Source: Actinomyces sp. ph3 (GTDB lineage: Bacteria; Actinomycetota; Actinomycetes; Actinomycetales; Actinomycetaceae). Taken from it: a stretch of 64,000 nucleotides of DNA. The notes beneath the pieces are model-generated. The model did not search any database. It was not told where the DNA came from and saw only the letters and a list, made by a program, of their open reading frames with translations. Positions 1 to 8,765 of this stretch are shown here, piece after piece. Where the stretch lies: the NCBI RefSeq assembly GCF_000308055.1, contig NZ_CAGY01000005.1:62001-126000 (forward strand). Reading direction: 5' to 3'. The position numbers were made by a program, and so were the translations under genes. The stretch's first letter is position 1, and each line of letters begins with the position of its first letter.

Positions 1-140
1 GAAATATTGCGGAAAAACTGAAAATAGTTAATGTGATCTTTGACTTGAGTTCTTCAAATGAGCGTGCCTCGTGGGACACTAAAAGATGCGAAATAGAAGA
101 ATAACTCCCCCTACCCATCAGCAAGAGTGGTGAAAAATAT

Positions 141-3100
141 ATGAAGCAGCAGCATGGTGCATCCGCATCGCGCGTTAATCGACGCCGTCTTCCGGCTGCG
201 TTGGTTGCTGCATTTACTGTTACCGTCTCGACTCTTGCCATCCTTCACCAGGGCGTAACGACCGCTGAAGTCGATGTCGATGATGGCGGCATTTGGGTGA
301 CAAACTCTTCGAAACGGCTTGTTGGTCACCTGAACTACGATTCTCGGATTCTTGACGGTGCCCTGCGCACAAAAACAACCGAATTTGATATCGGTCAATC
401 GGGCAATGACGTCAGCTTCATGGATAAAACAAGCCACTCCGTTGCCCCCATTGACGTTGCTCAAGTTTCTGTAGGAGCTGCGACCTCTCTGCCTGAAAAT
501 GTGAAGGTAGTCCAAGGTGGGTCACGACTTGCTGTCATGGATGCTTCCCAAGGCCAGGTTTGGCTCGCTCAAGTGGCCAGTCCTTCCGGTACTGCCTATA
601 CAGATGAGGGTGCGCTGGCAAGCGATATGGAGCAGGGCGCTGTTGCTGTTTCCCAGAAGGGCACTCTTTTTGCGATTTCAGCCCAGGGTGGCCGCCGTAT
701 TACCGTCACGCGCGAAGGCCAATTGGACCGCCTGAAATCGCAAGATGTTGAGGGGCTTTCAGGCAACGCTGAACTGGTCATGACTGCAGTGGGAGAGCAG
801 CCCGTTGCTTTAGATAAGCGAAATCGTGTTCTGGTTCTTCCAGATGGAAAGCTTCGCAACCTTGCCGATGATGGCATCAGCGGAAATATCACTCTGCAAG
901 AATCTGGTCCCGAATCGTCTTCCGTGCTTCTTGCGACCGACCGTGAGTTGATCTCCATCCCTCTTAAGGGCGGAGCCGCCACGAAGATTCCGGCGTCAAA
1001 TGATGGTGCATCGGGTACACCTTCGCGCCCCGTTTTCCATAAGGGGTGCGCCTACGCCGCTTGGTCAAAATCCGGCGCATACCTGCGAAACTGTACTGAT
1101 CCCAGCCTCAACAAACAGATGACAGTTGACTCATTGAAGTCAGCTCAATCAATCGTTTTCAGAACAAACCGCACTCGAATTGTTCTCAATGACACCACTT
1201 CGGGATCGGTATGGATGCCCGAACACGACATGGTTTTGATGAACGACTGGGATCAGATCGAGTCTCAGCTTGAAAAGAAGGAAAAGCAAGAGGACTCTCC
1301 TCAGGTCACGGATCAGATCGCAGACCCAGAGCGAAAAGAGCAGAACACTCCTCCCGATGCGGTTAATGACGACTTCGGCATTCGCCCCGGTCGAACTACT
1401 ACGCTTCCGGTCCTGAACAATGATTCTGATGCGGATGGAGATGTCCTGACCGCTCGTCCAGTCACCGACCCTCAGTTTGGGAAGGTCACGCGTACCCGCG
1501 GCGGGCGAGCTCTTCAAATTACGGATGTTCCCGATAAACAGACCGGTAGTACCTCCTTCACCTATGAGGCATCCGACGGTAAAGCGGTTGCCACCGCTCG
1601 CGTGAATGTGACCGTGCACCCGTGGGAGATGAATTCGGGGCCAAAGCAGCTTCGCGATCCCGGCGTCACTCTGGGTAACCGTGCCCAAATCGAGTACAAC
1701 GTGTTGACCGACTGGCAAGACCCAGATGGTGACCCCATCTTCTTGGCGAATGCTCACGCGCCAGAGGGCATTGAACTTCAGTTCCGCGAAGAAGGAACAC
1801 TTCAAATCCGAGATCTCGGTGCCAGCGTGGGTGCACACACAATCACTCTTGAGGTCTCAGATGGCCGTCAGAGCACGACGGGCACCCTCACTGTTAATGT
1901 TCAGAACCCCGGAAACTTGCCTCCCGTAGCGAACGCAGACTTCTACGTCGCGCGTGCTGGTGAAGTAGCGACAATTTCCCCGCTAGCAAATGACACTGAC
2001 CCCAACGGAGACAACCTGTCCCTGGTTGCTCTTTCAGTTGCGCCCGCGGGAAGCCAAATTACACCCGATCTTGAACTGGGAACGGTAAATTTCGTTGCCC
2101 AAGCTCCGGGTTCCTACCAATTCACCTATACCGTTTCCGACGGTCCTTCGACCGCTCTGGGTGTTATTCGCGTTGACGTTGTCGAGGCCGATCAGCAGGC
2201 AGTCCCCGTCGCTGAAGATGACCTCGCCGTCCTGCCCGCAGGCGGTTCCGCGTTGCTTGCGCCCCTGAATAACGACTCAGATCCCGCGGGCGGTGTGCTA
2301 GTCATCCAAAGAATCGAAGTCCCTGCAAATCTCGGCTTGGAAGTGACTTTGGTCGACCGCCATCTGTTGCGCATTACAGCCCCCGGTGGTCTGGAGAGCT
2401 CGGTCTCCTTCGACTACGCCGTCTCCAATGGGACGAATACCGCTAAAGCACGAATAACCGTCGTCCCAACCAGTGCACAGGACACGAAGCAGCCTCCCGA
2501 GTTGCAGCCAGACCGCACGCGCGTACGTGTCGGCGATATCGCCTCGGTCCCAGTGCTTGCCAACGATCGTTCTCCTTCAGGCTTGACCCTGAAGGTTGAC
2601 CCGAACCTCCAATTCACCCCGAATGAGGCCGTGGGCACCCCCTTCGTGACGGGCAACTTGGTCCGCCTTGAAGCGGGGAACACCCCGGGCGTTATGCACG
2701 TTGCCTACACGGTGCGCGACAGCGCTGGAAACATGGCGACCTCGACCGTGACCTTTGAGGTTCTTCCCAAGAGCGGAACCAATGCACAGCCGCAGCCGAA
2801 GGCACTGACTGCTTGGGCTGTCAGCGGTGAAGCGACCCGTATTCCGGTGCCTTTGAATGGCATTGATCCCGACGGTGACTCAGTCACGCTGGTTGGTATC
2901 GAACAATCCCCGACCAAGGGTACTGTCGAGCTCGGCGTGGACTGGCTGGAATACACACCGGCGCCCAATACGACGGGTACCGATGTCTTTACCTACATCG
3001 TTGAGGATCGTCAGGGGAAGCAAGCTTCTGCACGTGTACGCGTGGGCATTGCCCAGCCTGCAACAGTCAATCAGCCTCCGACGGCGGTCCCAGATACCGT

Positions 3101-6100
3101 CCTGACCCGTCCGAACAGGCAATTGGGCGTCGCGGTGCTCCAAAACGATATTGATCCTGACGGTGATCCAATCTCGATCGTCCCCGGTTCTCTTCAGACT
3201 GCGACCGCAGAGCTAAAGCCTGAAATTCACGGAAATTCCATTGTTTTGACGACCCCTGCGCAGGATGGTTCCTACCTGGTGTCCTATGAAGTCACGGATA
3301 ACCGCGGTGGTATTTCACGTGGAACATTGACGATTAACGTCGCAAATGACGCGCTGCTCCAAGCTCCTATCGCGCGCGATGACGTTGTTGCGGCCTCGCA
3401 GCTGCCGGAAAAGGGCGGCACCGTGAAGGTCCCGGTCTTGGCAAACGATGAAGACCCGGATGGTGATGTCAACAATCTGCGTGTGTCTACGAAGGCCGCA
3501 GGCGTCGAAGTGAGCGGTTCCGACCTGATCATCACTCCACAAGAAGAGCGCATGATGATCGTCTACACGGTTACTGACGCCGACGGTTTGAGCTCTTCGG
3601 CAGTTGTTTCCGTGCCTGGACTTAAGCACAACCAGCCGACCATCGACACCACGAAGGTTCCCGTTAAGGTGCGCGCCGGTGAAGACGTCACCCTCGATAT
3701 TTCCGACTACGTCATCGTTCGTGAAGGACGCAGTCCGCGTATCACCAATGCCGCAACACTTCGTCCTTCTGCCGGTATTGATCAGGGAATGACCTTGAGC
3801 GATGAACGGCACGTGAGTTTCCACGTGAATTCGGAGTGGTCAGGGAAGTCATCCTTCTCCTTCGAAGTCTCTGACGGAGCTGCGGGCGATGACTCGGCCC
3901 TAACTGCGACCTTGACTCTGCCCCTGAAGGTAGAAGCCACGCAAAATCAGCCGGTTTCCTTCATTCCTACTGCCATTAGGGTTGCTGCCGGAGAGGAAGC
4001 AACTGCCGTGGACCTCGCGCAGATGGTGCGAGATCCAGAAGGTGCAGACCCAGCGGGCTTTAAGTACGACATTTCGAACCTTCCCGAGGGCGTTGCAATC
4101 AGCCTCGACGGGCATATCCTGCGAGTCCGAGCTGATGTGGACCGACCAAAGGGTTCTGTCGGTTCGGTAACCGTCAGCGTTGATGACGGTGCGGGTGCAG
4201 TGAGCGCTCAGATTCCGATCACTGTTGTCGCATCGACCCGACCGCTAATTCAGGTCTCGGATGCGCTTTTGGAAGCGGCACGTTCGGGTGGCCTTGAGGC
4301 CGTTGACCTGACGCGCTACACGATCAATCCCTTCCCTGAGACGCCAATCCGTATTGTCGGCGCTTCAATTCAGATCGGTGAAGGAACCGTTGACCCCCAG
4401 GGAACGAACCTTAATATCACTCCTGCGGTTGGCTTCCGCGGACAGATGACCGTCCGTTATCGCCTGATGGATGCAACGGGAGATCCTGACCGTATCGTTG
4501 AAGGCAAGGTGCGTTTGGTGGTCCGTGACCGTCCTGACGCTCCGACGAATGTCTCACTGACTGCGACCGGCCCGGGCAGCGCGCTGGTGACCTTCCAAGC
4601 GGGTGCCGATAACGGTGCGACCATTACCGGTTTCACTGCGACGGACCGCGCAACGGGTCGTAGCTACCCCTGCGAGTCCGGCTCATGTGAACTCAGGGGT
4701 CTTGAGAACGGTCTGCGTCACTCCTTCACCGTTGTTGCGCATAACGCGGTCGGTGCTTCAGATCCTTCCGCAGCCTCTCCCGAGGTCCTCATCGATATGC
4801 GTCCCGAAGCGCCCCTGGCGCCTAGAGTTGAGCCCGAAAACGGTGCAATTGTCGTGAAATGGACACCACCGACCAACCAGGGTTCCGCTATCAGGAACTA
4901 CACGCTTTACGTGTACGAGAACGGCGGTGCACGCCAGATTGAGGTCCCAGGCGACGTTACCGAATGGCGCGTCGATGGATTGCGTAATGGCCAGACCTAC
5001 TCTGTCGCAATCTCCGCAAAGAACGGTGCAGAAGAACCTTCACCGACCTCGCAGAACTCCGCGAAGGTGACACCCTTCGGTCCTCCGGATCGCACCGATG
5101 GAGTCCGCGTCGAAAACATCGGTGGACAGGGCAATACCGGACGCGTCCGTTTCACGTGGACAACACCGCGCACAAATGGCGCAGAAATTACTCGCTACAC
5201 CATCGATGTCAACGGTCGAACCGTTGGTGAAGCTGGTGGGGATCGCAATGACTACGCTACCGATCTGCCCGTGGGTGAGAACTATCGGGTGAAGATTCGC
5301 GCGTACAACTGGAAGAACGACAGTTCAGAATCCGACGAAGTCGCCTTCCAGGTCTTCACCTCGCCTCTCAACCCGAATGTTGGCTCCTTCTCCTCGACGC
5401 CGACCGGTGACCATGGAATGACGAAGGTCAGTGGCCTCTCTGTTAATCCTGGACAGGGCTTCAATAGCCGTAATCTTCACCTCGAGTGGTCGCACAGCGC
5501 TGGAGGCCCATGGAACTCCGTGACCAGTGGTGAAATCATCAATATTGGTTCCGATGGAGATGTCCAGATCTTCATTCGCCAAGTTGGCAACGTCAATGGT
5601 CAAGAGGTTGCTGGTGGAGCGGTTCCTGTGACTGCGAAGGCGCTTTCTGCCCCCACGAAGCCGACCTACACGGTTGCGGTTCACGAAGGAAGCGTGACAG
5701 TGAGCTGGAATGCGAACCCGCCTGCCGGATATCTTGCACCCGATCAAGTTCTTGTCTGGCAACGGGTTGGTGGCGTTGAGACAGAAGTTCCTCAGGGAGC
5801 AGTTCTCAATGGCAGCGCAACAATTACCGCAACTGCAGGTTCGGCAATTGAGGTCGGTGTGGGCGCACGTAACTCGCTTGGAACGACGTGGGGTAGCTTG
5901 GCCGGAACCGGAACCGACACCGCAAAGATTAACGTTCCCGGTACATTCAGCGGTTCAACATCTCAATGCACTGCCGCGAATGCTCGTGGGGCAGAGCTAG
6001 CGGAATGCCAGATGGTCAGCATTACATTGCCCTCGACATGGGCAAGCGATGCAGTGCCACTGCGATGCTCGATGTGGGATGACTTCTCGCAGAGCTACGC

Positions 6101-6221
6101 GACCTTCACTCCTCGAGGAGGACCAAATTCCACCTTCGAAACGGGCGTTCGACTCAGTAAGGCAAATTCGGGTAATCTTCCGATTCTGCTCGGCCGAGTC
6201 ACCTGCTCAGTTGCGAGGTAG
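141..6221 (+). CDS. Giant membrane-anchored/secreted protein with tandem Ig-like (DPDGD-type) and fibronectin III repeats
   Basis: This 2026-residue protein is probably surface-exposed. A short basic N-terminus is followed by one hydrophobic segment (about residues 20-40), which acts as signal anchor or signal peptide. Residues 40-380 have a beta-rich look without clear repeats. From about 400 to 1480 there are eight or more Ig-like tandem modules, each with a calcium-binding-like acidic turn such as NNDSDADGD, NDTDPNGD, NGIDPDGD or NDIDPDGD. About 1505-1780 holds three fibronectin type III modules, and a Cys-containing domain closes the protein. There is no LPxTG motif. It heads a tight row of MoxR, DUF58, transglutaminase-like and kinase genes. 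A similar FN3-containing protein is part of the Bifidobacterium PFNA cluster. Adhesion or a structural role is inferred. The ATG at 141 directly precedes the hydrophobic segment; its ribosome binding site is weak. Confidence 0.85.
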   Translation: MKQQHGASASRVNRRRLPAALVAAFTVTVSTLAILHQGVTTAEVDVDDGGIWVTNSSKRLVGHLNYDSRILDGALRTKTTEFDIGQSGNDVSFMDKTSHSVAPIDVAQVSVGAATSLPENVKVVQGGSRLAVMDASQGQVWLAQVASPSGTAYTDEGALASDMEQGAVAVSQKGTLFAISAQGGRRITVTREGQLDRLKSQDVEGLSGNAELVMTAVGEQPVALDKRNRVLVLPDGKLRNLADDGISGNITLQESGPESSSVLLATDRELISIPLKGGAATKIPASNDGASGTPSRPVFHKGCAYAAWSKSGAYLRNCTDPSLNKQMTVDSLKSAQSIVFRTNRTRIVLNDTTSGSVWMPEHDMVLMNDWDQIESQLEKKEKQEDSPQVTDQIADPERKEQNTPPDAVNDDFGIRPGRTTTLPVLNNDSDADGDVLTARPVTDPQFGKVTRTRGGRALQITDVPDKQTGSTSFTYEASDGKAVATARVNVTVHPWEMNSGPKQLRDPGVTLGNRAQIEYNVLTDWQDPDGDPIFLANAHAPEGIELQFREEGTLQIRDLGASVGAHTITLEVSDGRQSTTGTLTVNVQNPGNLPPVANADFYVARAGEVATISPLANDTDPNGDNLSLVALSVAPAGSQITPDLELGTVNFVAQAPGSYQFTYTVSDGPSTALGVIRVDVVEADQQAVPVAEDDLAVLPAGGSALLAPLNNDSDPAGGVLVIQRIEVPANLGLEVTLVDRHLLRITAPGGLESSVSFDYAVSNGTNTAKARITVVPTSAQDTKQPPELQPDRTRVRVGDIASVPVLANDRSPSGLTLKVDPNLQFTPNEAVGTPFVTGNLVRLEAGNTPGVMHVAYTVRDSAGNMATSTVTFEVLPKSGTNAQPQPKALTAWAVSGEATRIPVPLNGIDPDGDSVTLVGIEQSPTKGTVELGVDWLEYTPAPNTTGTDVFTYIVEDRQGKQASARVRVGIAQPATVNQPPTAVPDTVLTRPNRQLGVAVLQNDIDPDGDPISIVPGSLQTATAELKPEIHGNSIVLTTPAQDGSYLVSYEVTDNRGGISRGTLTINVANDALLQAPIARDDVVAASQLPEKGGTVKVPVLANDEDPDGDVNNLRVSTKAAGVEVSGSDLIITPQEERMMIVYTVTDADGLSSSAVVSVPGLKHNQPTIDTTKVPVKVRAGEDVTLDISDYVIVREGRSPRITNAATLRPSAGIDQGMTLSDERHVSFHVNSEWSGKSSFSFEVSDGAAGDDSALTATLTLPLKVEATQNQPVSFIPTAIRVAAGEEATAVDLAQMVRDPEGADPAGFKYDISNLPEGVAISLDGHILRVRADVDRPKGSVGSVTVSVDDGAGAVSAQIPITVVASTRPLIQVSDALLEAARSGGLEAVDLTRYTINPFPETPIRIVGASIQIGEGTVDPQGTNLNITPAVGFRGQMTVRYRLMDATGDPDRIVEGKVRLVVRDRPDAPTNVSLTATGPGSALVTFQAGADNGATITGFTATDRATGRSYPCESGSCELRGLENGLRHSFTVVAHNAVGASDPSAASPEVLIDMRPEAPLAPRVEPENGAIVVKWTPPTNQGSAIRNYTLYVYENGGARQIEVPGDVTEWRVDGLRNGQTYSVAISAKNGAEEPSPTSQNSAKVTPFGPPDRTDGVRVENIGGQGNTGRVRFTWTTPRTNGAEITRYTIDVNGRTVGEAGGDRNDYATDLPVGENYRVKIRAYNWKNDSSESDEVAFQVFTSPLNPNVGSFSSTPTGDHGMTKVSGLSVNPGQGFNSRNLHLEWSHSAGGPWNSVTSGEIINIGSDGDVQIFIRQVGNVNGQEVAGGAVPVTAKALSAPTKPTYTVAVHEGSVTVSWNANPPAGYLAPDQVLVWQRVGGVETEVPQGAVLNGSATITATAGSAIEVGVGARNSLGTTWGSLAGTGTDTAKINVPGTFSGSTSQCTAANARGAELAECQMVSITLPSTWASDAVPLRCSMWDDFSQSYATFTPRGGPNSTFETGVRLSKANSGNLPILLGRVTCSVAR

Positions 6222-6317
6222 CCGTGCCGCTTTTCGTTTCCAACTCATACGGGGGACTAACCCCCACCCCTCAACAAGCCAATCACTCGACACTGAAAGA
6301 TGAATGGAGTCCCTCCC

Positions 6318-7283
6318 ATGGCGCTTAGCTCGCAAGATGCCCAGCGTTTCGCCGAAACCTTCGCCGGTTTGGTCGGCGGTATCTCCCAGGCACTGCTGGA
6401 CAAAGAACCGGTTATTCGCCTGGCTCTGACGACTATGTTCGCCGGGGGACACCTTCTTCTTGAAGATGCTCCCGGTACGGGAAAGACCGCTCTTGCTCGC
6501 GCCATCGCAGCAACAATTGCGGGCACGCACTCGCGTATTCAGTTCACCCCCGATATGCTCCCCGCGGATATTACGGGCGTGAATGTCTACGACCAGAAGA
6601 ACAACGAGTGGCATTTCCGTTCCGGTCCGATCTTCGCCTCTATCGTCCTTGCCGATGAGATCAACCGTGCCTCGCCGAAGACTCAGTCTGCTCTCCTTGA
6701 GGTCATGGAAGAAGCGCAGGTGACGGTTGATGGCGTCACCCACGCCGCGCCTCGTCCCTTCATGGTTATTGCAACGCAGAACCCGGTGGAACAAGCTGGA
6801 ACCTACCCGCTGCCCGAAGCGCAGCTCGACCGCTTCTTGATGAAGGCCTCGGTCGGCTACCCCTCGCGCGCGGCGATGGCTGAAATTCTTGACGGTTCTG
6901 CGGCCCCCGACCGTTCTAAGCGCCTCAAGCCGCTTCTTGAGAGCGGACAGGTGGTTCGCCTTTCCGAACTCGCCGCGCAGACGCACACCGAGCGCGCAGT
7001 GTTGGATTACGTTGCCGCCCTTGCCGAGGCCACGCGCGACGATGATTCCGCTACCTTGGGTGTGTCGACCCGTGGTGCTATCGGTATGGTTCGCTGTGCA
7101 CGAGTATGGGCCGCAGCTCAGGGCCGTCACTTCGTGCTTCCCGATGACATCAAGGCCTTGGCAGCTCCCGTGTGGGCACACCGAATTGTTGTCGATCCCG
7201 ACGCGGCCTTCTCCGGTGCAACCGCTCAAGGCGTTATCGCGCGTGCTCTTTCCTCCGTCCCTGCCCCGGCGGTGAGCGCCTGA
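6318..7283 (+). CDS. MoxR-family AAA+ ATPase
   Basis: This is a MoxR-type AAA+ ATPase of 321 residues from the ATG at 6318, which has GGAG eight bases upstream. An in-frame ATG at 6300 would add six residues. Walker A is EDAPGTGKT (about 49-57), Walker B is IVLADEINRA (about 109-118), and a sensor-like IATQNPVEQ follows, as usual in the family. MoxR proteins act as chaperone-like ATPases, often paired with DUF58 and VWA proteins. Here the next gene encodes the DUF58 partner and the one after it a transglutaminase-like protein, which is a classical MoxR arrangement. Substrate unknown. The length and complete motifs suggest an active enzyme. Confidence 0.93.
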   Translation: MALSSQDAQRFAETFAGLVGGISQALLDKEPVIRLALTTMFAGGHLLLEDAPGTGKTALARAIAATIAGTHSRIQFTPDMLPADITGVNVYDQKNNEWHFRSGPIFASIVLADEINRASPKTQSALLEVMEEAQVTVDGVTHAAPRPFMVIATQNPVEQAGTYPLPEAQLDRFLMKASVGYPSRAAMAEILDGSAAPDRSKRLKPLLESGQVVRLSELAAQTHTERAVLDYVAALAEATRDDDSATLGVSTRGAIGMVRCARVWAAAQGRHFVLPDDIKALAAPVWAHRIVVDPDAAFSGATAQGVIARALSSVPAPAVSA

Positions 7284-7325
7284 ACATGCGCATCAAGGAA
7301 GTCCAAGGCGTGAAGGTGGGTGATC

Positions 7326-8765
7326 GTGGCTAAGCACTCGGCTCCGAAAGCTCCTGCCGCACCGCGCACCTCCGCTTCGCGTCGCGGCGCAAAACACCCC
7401 GGAGGAGAGCACCTCGACAGCGGAAAACGTCGTCAAGGAAAACGCTCCTCCGCCAAACGAGGCGCAGGTTCAAAGGACGCAAGCGCACGCTCGTCAAAGA
7501 GCTCAGTCTTCGCCTCGGCGCGCGCGAATGTGAAGACAAGCTTGGGCGGGCTTCGCCAGGGCATGTCGCGTTTCGCGCAATCTCTGGGGACTGTTCCGGG
7601 TGTGAAGTACCTGCGTCATGCAGCTCGCTCGGTGACCTCGGTTGGCTGGGTTGTGCTTTTCTCGGCACTCGTTGCGGCCGTTGTGTCTCGCGCTTTTGGT
7701 TGGGTTGAAGCATTCTTCGTCGCCTGCGCATGCCTTCTTGCCTTCCTCATCGCCGTTGTGTGGGTGATTGTTCCTTCCCCGCATAAGGTTTCAGTGCGAC
7801 TTCCGCGTCAACGTATTGTTGCTGGTCAAACCGCCGTTGGTGAAATCACCGCTGAAAATATGTCGGATCGTCGCGCGCGCTCGGGTCTTATCGAACTTCC
7901 AATCGCCTCATCTGCACTTCAGTTCTTGGTTCCTCCTCTTCCCGGAAGGGGAGTCTGGAGTGAAGTGTTCTCCGTCGTTACCCATCGCCGAGGCCTGGTG
8001 ACCGTTGGCCCAGCACGTGCACTTCGCGCTGACCCGCTGGGTCTGATTCGTCGAATTGGCACGTGGTCTCAGCCCGTGACCCTTTACGTCCATCCGAAGA
8101 CCATTCGCGTTCCTTTCGATGCGACAGGTATCCACGCCGATGTTGAGGGTGTCACTACGGCGAAATTGTCATCCTCTGATGTTTCATTCCACGCGCTTCG
8201 TGACTATGTTCCCGGTGATGATCGCCGAAATGTCCACTGGCCAATGACCGCTCATATCGGGCGCCTTGTTGTTCGCCAGTTTGAGGAAACGCGCCGTTCG
8301 CACCATCTGGTTGTTTTGGATACGCGACTGGGACAGTGGAATGACCGCGATTCTTTTGAAAATGCTGTTTCGATTGCGGCTTCTTTGGTCGTTGCCGACA
8401 TGGCTGCTTCTCGGACCGTGTCTTTGACGACCGCCACCGATTGGGTGACGACCAGCGCTGCAACGCGCATGCTCGATGCAATGTGCAAGATTCAAGACTC
8501 GGGTGAAGCCGATCTGATGGCGCGTCTTCGTGAGGCAATCGCAAAGCGTCCCGGTCTCTCGGTTGTCACGGTTATTGCCGCGCCAACGGTTGATGACGAT
8601 CAAGCTTCACACCTGTTGAACGCCATTCCGGTTGATGTGCGCAGTGCGGTGGTTCGAGTCCGCCCCGGCCATCCGAAGCTGCGTCGCCTGAGCCACGGAA
8701 CTTTGGCTGATTGCCCGACTCTTGAGGATCTTCCTCGCTTGGTTGCTGCGGGAGGTCTGGCCTGA
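7326..8765 (+). CDS. DUF58 domain-containing membrane protein
   Basis: The protein has about 479 residues. The first 95 are strongly basic and rich in Lys, Arg and Ser. Two adjacent membrane segments follow (about 105-150). The rest is a cytoplasmic or outer-face region ending in a DUF58 domain (about 285 onward) with the recognisable stretch LRDYVPGDDRRNVHWPMTA. DUF58 proteins are usual partners of MoxR ATPases, and the gene directly follows the MoxR gene. The GTG at 7326 was chosen because GAAGGTGG lies at a suitable distance; the GTG at 7320 sits too close to it. Its stop overlaps the next start in TGATG, so translation is coupled. Molecular function is unknown for the family. Confidence 0.88.
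   Translation: MAKHSAPKAPAAPRTSASRRGAKHPGGEHLDSGKRRQGKRSSAKRGAGSKDASARSSKSSVFASARANVKTSLGGLRQGMSRFAQSLGTVPGVKYLRHAARSVTSVGWVVLFSALVAAVVSRAFGWVEAFFVACACLLAFLIAVVWVIVPSPHKVSVRLPRQRIVAGQTAVGEITAENMSDRRARSGLIELPIASSALQFLVPPLPGRGVWSEVFSVVTHRRGLVTVGPARALRADPLGLIRRIGTWSQPVTLYVHPKTIRVPFDATGIHADVEGVTTAKLSSSDVSFHALRDYVPGDDRRNVHWPMTAHIGRLVVRQFEETRRSHHLVVLDTRLGQWNDRDSFENAVSIAASLVVADMAASRTVSLTTATDWVTTSAATRMLDAMCKIQDSGEADLMARLREAIAKRPGLSVVTVIAAPTVDDDQASHLLNAIPVDVRSAVVRVRPGHPKLRRLSHGTLADCPTLEDLPRLVAAGGLA

Noticed and set aside
40-68. TTGACT hexamer near the left end as a promoter
   Set aside because: No matching -10 box at 16-18 bases; composition alone does not support it.
6251-6265. GGGGG-ACTAA-CCCCC hairpin before the MoxR gene
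   Set aside because: The stem is only five pairs without a T-tract and may be chance in GC-rich DNA.
6207-7229. 340-codon minus-strand open frame opposite the MoxR gene
   Set aside because: MoxR motifs on the plus strand are unambiguous; the reverse product has no recognisable feature.
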